In this document: piece by piece, positions 59,337 to 64,000 of the stretch
Position numbering within the stretch: position 1 is the stretch's first letter
Layout of the letters: each line of letters opens with the position of its first letter
Assembly: GCA_963827735.1 (NCBI GenBank)
Contig: CAWHBO010000003.1
Span: 186,001 to 250,000 of the forward strand
Direction of reading: 5' to 3'
Source: CAWHBO01 sp963827735
Lineage (GTDB): Bacteria > Patescibacteriota > Patescibacteriia > Patescibacteriales > UBA12075
Length of the DNA: 64,000 nucleotides
Made by a program: the position numbers and the translations under genes
The notes under the pieces: generated by a model
Told to the model about the DNA's origin: nothing
The model's input: the letters and a program-made list of their open reading frames with translations, nothing else
Database searches by the model: none

Positions 59337-59451
59337 TTAATTTTCACCCATTCGGGTACAAACAATTTTTAAATATTTCAAAAATTGATGAATTGAAAAT
59401 TGTTTGAAAATTACTTGTACCCGAATGGGTGAAAATTAAAAATTGAAAATT
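59337..59451. repeat. Intergenic inverted array with perfect 23-bp arms
   Basis: AATTTTCACCCATTCGGGTA and CAA on the left pair perfectly with TTGTACCCGAATGGGTGAAA and ATT on the right; inner words (AATTTTT, AAAATTG) add more pairing. It sits 6 nt after the pilB stop and may double as a terminator or mRNA end. Confidence 0.8.
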
Positions 59452-59456
59452 ATTTC

Positions 59457-61142
59457 TCATATCGCCCTCAACAACTCCTGAAGAGTCGTCACTCCATTCA
59501 AAACTTTCCTCACGCCGTCAATCAGAATCGGATTCTTGCCGTCGCTGAAAGCGGCTTGCTTGATCTGCTGACTGGAACTGTTCTTGACGATCGCTTCCCT
59601 GACAGCATCATTGATTTCCAAAATCTCAAAAATTCCGACCCGGTCTTTGTATCCCGTCCCCGCGCACACCTTGCATCCCTCTCCCTTGAACAAGATCAGA
59701 GAATCAAGCTGTGCGTCGTCTTGAATTCCAAAGGCGGATTTCAACTCATCATTATTCTTTAAAATTATCTTTTCTTCATCGGCCAGACTGTATGAACAGC
59801 GGCACTTTTCGCAGATTTTCCTGACCAGGCGCTGAGAAATTATCAGCCTGACGGTTGAGGCCACGAGGAATGGCTTGATGCCCATTTCGAGTAGCCGCGG
59901 CAGAGTCGTGGCCGCGTCATTGGCATGCAAAGTGGACAAAACCAAATGTCCGGTCATGGCGGAATTGACGGCGATGCCGGCCGTTTCCTGGTCGCGGATT
60001 TCTCCGACCATGATGATGTCAGGATCCTGCCTGACAATGGCCCGGAGTCCCTTGGCAAATGTCAGTCCGGCCGCTTCATTGGTCTGAATCTGGCTTATGC
60101 CCTCAATGCTATATTCCACCGGATCCTCAATCGTTGAGATATGCACTTCTTTCCGGTTCAATTGTTCCAACATGCTGTAAATCGTCGTGGTCTTGCCGCT
60201 GCCGGTGGGACCGACCACCAAAATCATACCGAACGAATTTTTAAGCGCGCGGTTAACCGTCTCAATCTCGGATATGGTTAGCCCCAATTCGTCAAATCCG
60301 ATTCGACGGTTCATCTCAGTTAAAAGGCGCAGGACGATGTTCTCGCCACCCACAGTTGGGACGATGGAAACCCGGACATCCATCCGGGCATGGCCGATGA
60401 TATGCTGGAATTTGCCGTCCAAAGCTTTCTGGTGTTCGTCAATCTGCATTTTGGAAAGTACTTTGATGCGGAGCAAGGACAATTCAAAAATCTCTTTCGT
60501 AATTTCAAGAACATCATGCATCACGCCATCAATCCGAAAACGGACCAAAGCGCCCTGTTCCCCCGGTTCAATGTGCACATCGGAAGCTTTGTTGTAAAAC
60601 CCGTAATCCAAAAGCAGGTTAACGACCCGGGCCTTGATCTTGCCTTTTTGATCCTCTGAGATTGAGGCATCCTTCAAATCGCTCAAGGCTCTTTCGTATT
60701 CCTCTTTGAGGTCCGGGCGATACCCGGAGAGCGCCTGATTAAAATCATCTTCCATGGCTAAAAAAATTTTCGCTTGTCTGCCCGTTTCTTTCTCAATGTT
60801 ATGCTTTACCGCCAAATCAAAAGGATTGACCATGCCGAGACAAATTTCTTTCTCCGTCTTTTTAAAAACCATCGCTTTTTTTATGCGCGCGATGATTTCT
60901 GGAACGATCTGCAAAGTGTCTGGAAGAATTTTTTCACTCTGCAGATTGACATACGGCACGCCAATGCTTTCCGCAATGATATGTCCCATTTGCCGGGACT
61001 GGATGATATTCTTTTCTATCAAATACCTGTCAATCTCCAAATTCTGCTTCTTGGCCTCCTGGGCGCATTCATCAAAATACTCCGCGCTCAAATGGCCGGG
61101 AGAAACAAGAAGATTTTTGAGCTGTTCTGGGGAAACGAGCAT
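59457..61142 (-). CDS. pilB: Type IV pilus assembly ATPase PilB
   Basis: Starting at MLVSPEQLKN the product has 561 residues; the ATG at 61178 reads through array sequence (MHFEICILIYFI). The N-terminal MshEN/T2SSE-N domain (about 1-150) is followed by the GspE core: Walker A GPTGSGKTT at 311-319, the Asp box IEDPVEY at 338-344, Walker B DPDIIMVGE at 373-381 and the His box TGHLVLSTLHAND at 397-409. A zinc knuckle (CEKCRC ... CKVCAGTG) is near the end and marks PilB/GspE rather than PilT. It powers pilus extension. It is the first structural gene behind the two-component genes. Confidence 0.95.
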   Translation of the reverse strand: MLVSPEQLKNLLVSPGHLSAEYFDECAQEAKKQNLEIDRYLIEKNIIQSRQMGHIIAESIGVPYVNLQSEKILPDTLQIVPEIIARIKKAMVFKKTEKEICLGMVNPFDLAVKHNIEKETGRQAKIFLAMEDDFNQALSGYRPDLKEEYERALSDLKDASISEDQKGKIKARVVNLLLDYGFYNKASDVHIEPGEQGALVRFRIDGVMHDVLEITKEIFELSLLRIKVLSKMQIDEHQKALDGKFQHIIGHARMDVRVSIVPTVGGENIVLRLLTEMNRRIGFDELGLTISEIETVNRALKNSFGMILVVGPTGSGKTTTIYSMLEQLNRKEVHISTIEDPVEYSIEGISQIQTNEAAGLTFAKGLRAIVRQDPDIIMVGEIRDQETAGIAVNSAMTGHLVLSTLHANDAATTLPRLLEMGIKPFLVASTVRLIISQRLVRKICEKCRCSYSLADEEKIILKNNDELKSAFGIQDDAQLDSLILFKGEGCKVCAGTGYKDRVGIFEILEINDAVREAIVKNSSSQQIKQAAFSDGKNPILIDGVRKVLNGVTTLQELLRAI

Positions 61143-61149
61143 AATAAAA

Positions 61150-61318
61150 TAAATCAAAATGCAAATCTCAAAATGCAAAATGACAATGTAAAATAAAAAA
61201 TGCCTGAATTACGATGTATAACTGTAATAAAAATTTTTGGAATTATAGAACGGAGCTTAAAAATTTTGAATTTTAAACTGTCATTTTGCATTTTGATATT
61301 TGCATTTTGCATTTTTCA
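61150..61318. repeat. Intergenic inverted word array (AAAATGCAAATCTCAAAATG)
   Basis: AAAATGCAAATCTCAAAATGC and AAAATGACAATGTAAAAT (broken here for length) on the left; ACTGTCATTTTGCATTTTG and ATATTTGCATTTTGCATTTT on the right. It fills the gap between the response regulator and pilB. Confidence 0.8.
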
Positions 61319-61353
61319 AAAGATAAACTATTAATTTAACAAGTATTGAGAGC

Positions 61354-61752
61354 TTATTTGCGCTTAATATACATCTCAATCTTCTCTAAAACCTCGCTGA
61401 TGGACAGATTGGACTTGATGAAGTAGTCATCCGCTCCGAGGTCTTTGCCTTTCTTGATGTCCGAGTCCTGCCCCAAGTTTGACAGGATGATGATCGGTAT
61501 ATTTTTCAAGTTCTCATCTTTTTTGATTTCCGTTAAGACCTCAAAACCGTTTTTTTCCGGCATGATGATGTCCAGAAGTATGATATCCGGACTTGCGCCT
61601 TTCAATTTTTCCAACGCCTTGGCGCCGTCTTCGGCATAGATGACATCATAACCCGCCCGCATGAAGCCGTCATTGTATGCCCGGGCGATAAAGCGGTCGT
61701 CTTCGGCGAGGAAAATGGTCTTGCCTTTTTTAACATTTTTTTCTGATTCCAT
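61354..61752 (-). CDS. CheY-like response regulator
   Basis: This 132-residue protein is a stand-alone receiver domain. The acidic pocket is E17-D18-D19, the phospho-acceptor is D61 (IILLDIIMPEKNG), the switch Ser is S91 (IIILSNLG) and the conserved Lys is K113 (FIKSN). It has no output domain, so it must act by protein-protein contact. The histidine kinase lies directly upstream across an array, and pilB lies downstream, so it may tune pilus activity. The partner cannot be read from sequence. Confidence 0.94.
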   Translation of the reverse strand: MESEKNVKKGKTIFLAEDDRFIARAYNDGFMRAGYDVIYAEDGAKALEKLKGASPDIILLDIIMPEKNGFEVLTEIKKDENLKNIPIIILSNLGQDSDIKKGKDLGADDYFIKSNLSISEVLEKIEMYIKRK

Positions 61753-61771
61753 ATGATTAGATATTAATATT

Positions 61772-61849
61772 GAAATTTCTAATTTCTAATTTCTAATTTC
61801 TAAAAAATTTAGAAATTAGAAATTAGGAAATTAGGAAATTAGAAATTTT
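61772..61849. repeat. Intergenic inverted word array (TTTCTAATTTCTAATTTC)
   Basis: Four copies of a TTTCTAA word on the left, then TTTAGAAATTAGAAATTAGG and more copies on the right: a near-perfect hairpin of about 35 bp per arm. It separates the kinase and regulator genes. Confidence 0.88.
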
Positions 61850-61856
61850 TTATTTT

Positions 61857-64000
61857 CTACGATATGATCATCCCTCTCTCCCCCTCCTTGCTCTTCATCC
61901 CTTTTAAAGGAAACTCAACATAAAAGTTGGAGCCTTTGTTGACTTCCGAGTCAAACCAGATCTTTCCTCCTGATGAGTCCACGATCATCTTACAGACATA
62001 CAGCCCGAGTCCCGTGCCTTCCGTGACCGCCTTGATGGCGTTATCGGTGCGATAAAATTTTTCAAACAGCCGTTTGCTCGCTTCTTTCGGTATGCCGATG
62101 CCATTGTCGCTTACGGTTATCACAATGTTCTTTTCGTCTTTTTTGTCCAAAATGACATTAATTTCGCCCTTTACGCTTTTGGAATATCGAATGGCATTGG
62201 TCAGAAGATTCTGCACGACCTGTCTGAACAAAGTCTTGTCCAGCGGAATTTTTGGCAAATCGCCGGCGTTATTTTTGAACTTGATCGTTTGTTTTTTGGA
62301 AGTGGCGGACGGCTTATCCTCGGCAATGATCCCTTTGATATAGTCCACAACATCAATCGGTTCGGCCTCAATCCGCAAGCGCCCTGATTCTATTCTGGTC
62401 ACATTAAGCAGATCGTTTACCAGCTTCACCATGCGGTCGGTCGACTCCTTGACGTTTCCGATATAGTCTTTTTGAGTCAAGTTCAAATCGCCCACATCTC
62501 CCCGGTAAAGCATATCGGAAAAAAGTTTGATAGCGGTAAGCGGCGTGCGCAATTGATGAGAAGCTACGGAAACAAATTCGGTTTTAAGCTGATCCATTTC
62601 TTTGAGGTATGTGATATCGTGAAGCACGATCGCTCCCCCGATGATCTTTTCCTTGTTGTCTTTTACGGCCGTCACATAAACTTCATAATATCTTTTCTCA
62701 AAAACGGTTTCTTTGATATAAAAACTCTTGCCGCTTTTTATCGTTTTGTTGATGATGCTGTCAAGATCAATGCTCGGCATGATGTTGAACAAATCTCTCA
62801 GGTGGGACAATTTTTCTTTTTTCCCGATGATGCTGTAAAATGACGGATTTATCAGTTCTATTTCTTTGTTAACTCCGAACATAACCACTCCGTCGCTCAA
62901 GCTTTCCACCAGTGATTTTGTCTTGAAGTGCTGTACCAATGACAATGTTTGCAGGCGATCAATCGCAAAAGTGATCGTGGCCGTTATCGCTTTCATAAAA
63001 TTCGTTTCTTCTTCTGAAGATTTGGAAGCTTTAACGCTTATAATTTGAATGATGCCCAGCTGTTTTTCTTCCATGCTTAGATAATAAAAATCCGAAGACA
63101 GGGCCTGGCTTTTGTTCTTGTTGTCCAATTCTTTGCCGATGCATTTCGGTTTTATCAGTTTTAAAACTTTCAGCACAGACGCATAAGCTCCTGATTTATC
63201 ACGGCTCAGGTGATCCATCAGCATGAACTTCGCATCATCAATGAAGCTCTCGCTCACTTCCTCTTTCAGATAAGACGTAAAATTCAAACTGCCTTCATCG
63301 TCAGGATTAAAAATCAGAAAATTGGCGACGCTGAATTCAAAAAATGAATCAATATAGCCCGCGGAAATCTCTACCACATCTTTTATGCTTGCCGCTGTCA
63401 TCTGCTTGTCTCCGAATTCCTTGAGCGCTTTGAGCCCTTTGCTTCTTTCATCCAGCATTTCATTGGTTTTTTTCAGATTTTCCTGGGAATTTGTGACATC
63501 TTCAAGAATGTTCAGGATTGCCAGCCTCTGCTCGGACAATTCGCTGGCTTGCTTGATTGATGCTTTTTCAAAATTTATCAACTCGGTTATATCCATGCTG
63601 ACCCCCCTGAACCCTTGAAAATTTTTGTTTTCATCATAAATCGGATTGCCGCTGGAAGACAGCCAGAAAACTTGATTGTTTTCACCAGTCAATTTCCCTA
63701 CAAATCCTTGAAAAGCTTTTTCATCGCGCAAAATCGAGGCAATGCCAGACTTATTGGAGTGAGTTAACTCTGGCGTTATGATGCTTTCAATGTTTTTTTC
63801 AACAATATTTTCCGGTTTTAAATTAAAAATTTTTTCAACATTTTGGCTGGTATACCTTATTTTCCCCGCCGCGTCAATCTCCCAAATCCATTCGGAAACA
63901 TTTTCAATGATATCCCTGAATCTTTTTTCATTATCAAACAATTTTTTGGCCATGCCATTGATGTTGCCGGCCAGTTTTGAAATTTCATCATTTCCCCTTT
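61857..64000 (-). CDS. PAS/GAF sensor histidine kinase, 5' end outside window
   Basis: The frame stays open to the window edge, and the residues before the Met at 63953 (GNDEISKLAGNINGMAKKL) are the end of a HAMP domain, so the true start lies outside and that Met is internal. Counting from it: a PAS domain with PAC motif (about 8-130), a coiled stretch, a GAF-like domain (about 165-335), a second PAS (about 345-450), then HisKA with SVASHQLRTPLTAIK (about 463-477) and HATPase with QVVQNLLTNAIRYS, DNGIGIP and GTGLGLYVC (about 575-680). All catalytic boxes are intact. A membrane sensor region is expected upstream. It is paired with the receiver at 61354 and precedes the pilus genes. Confidence 0.95.
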   Translation of the reverse strand, partial: RGNDEISKLAGNINGMAKKLFDNEKRFRDIIENVSEWIWEIDAAGKIRYTSQNVEKIFNLKPENIVEKNIESIITPELTHSNKSGIASILRDEKAFQGFVGKLTGENNQVFWLSSSGNPIYDENKNFQGFRGVSMDITELINFEKASIKQASELSEQRLAILNILEDVTNSQENLKKTNEMLDERSKGLKALKEFGDKQMTAASIKDVVEISAGYIDSFFEFSVANFLIFNPDDEGSLNFTSYLKEEVSESFIDDAKFMLMDHLSRDKSGAYASVLKVLKLIKPKCIGKELDNKNKSQALSSDFYYLSMEEKQLGIIQIISVKASKSSEEETNFMKAITATITFAIDRLQTLSLVQHFKTKSLVESLSDGVVMFGVNKEIELINPSFYSIIGKKEKLSHLRDLFNIMPSIDLDSIINKTIKSGKSFYIKETVFEKRYYEVYVTAVKDNKEKIIGGAIVLHDITYLKEMDQLKTEFVSVASHQLRTPLTAIKLFSDMLYRGDVGDLNLTQKDYIGNVKESTDRMVKLVNDLLNVTRIESGRLRIEAEPIDVVDYIKGIIAEDKPSATSKKQTIKFKNNAGDLPKIPLDKTLFRQVVQNLLTNAIRYSKSVKGEINVILDKKDEKNIVITVSDNGIGIPKEASKRLFEKFYRTDNAIKAVTEGTGLGLYVCKMIVDSSGGKIWFDSEVNKGSNFYVEFPLKGMKSKEGERGMIIS

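Noticed and set aside
9110..61849. CRISPR array as an explanation for the repeats
   Set aside because: Words are 7-12 bp with no unique spacers of constant length, and arrays are paired with inverted copies; no cas genes are present.
61857..63953. Complete histidine kinase starting at Met 63953
   Set aside because: The frame continues to the window edge and encodes the end of a HAMP domain, so the gene is cut by the window.

Overview
The window reads as a piece of a Candidate Phyla Radiation (Patescibacteria) genome, most like a Parcubacteria-type lineage. The reasons are an anaerobic ribonucleotide reductase sitting directly behind NrdR, small conserved lipoproteins of a type I associate with CPR genomes, a compact type IV pilus cluster with a minimal pilin set, very large Ser/Thr-rich surface proteins with no LPXTG signal, and almost no Shine-Dalgarno sequences. 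TGA, TAA and TAG all act as stops, so the standard bacterial code is used. No rRNA, tRNA or CRISPR was found. All genes but one lie on the minus strand, so transcription runs from high to low coordinates.

Region 1-16.5 kb (housekeeping and repair, listed by coordinate): nrdD (cut by the window edge) and nrdR behind a promoter that carries two NrdR boxes; an M16C metallopeptidase coupled to an HTH-phosphoribosyltransferase; a class II Fic protein with a small partner; ftsZ; a lipoprotein; argS; tyrS; a plus-strand secreted cohesin protein; two proteins of unknown role; a SRAP (HMCES/YedK-like) protein; dinB and a small conserved protein.

Region 16.6-48.3 kb (cell surface): two membrane-anchored cohesin proteins, a secreted protein with a C-terminal dockerin, a membrane-anchored beta-sandwich protein, a 602-residue surface protein, a MacB-type ABC transporter, a four-module fibronectin protein, and a 5979-residue giant whose C-terminal module is paralogous to the 602-residue protein. 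The giant has nested domains: a glycine-rich domain inside a LamG domain, next to a DUF2341 domain, all inside a repeated Fn3-linked module. The likely picture is a host- or surface-attachment coat held together partly by cohesin-dockerin pairing. This is inference.

Region 48.3-64 kb (type IV pili and control): a histidine kinase and response regulator, PilB, PilC, a PilM-like protein fused to an SH3b domain, four minor pilins and two closely related major pilins. The two major pilins flank an island-like insert holding a HAF/PKD surface protein and a DUF4143 ATPase, each with its own promoter or leader and related terminators.

The strongest non-coding pattern is that most minus-strand gene gaps hold an AT-rich array of short near-tandem words followed by its inverted copy, each gap with its own word and several beginning right at a start codon. 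One such word also sits in frame inside tyrS. A second dispersed family is a MITE-like element of 207-208 bp, with two full copies and one half copy.
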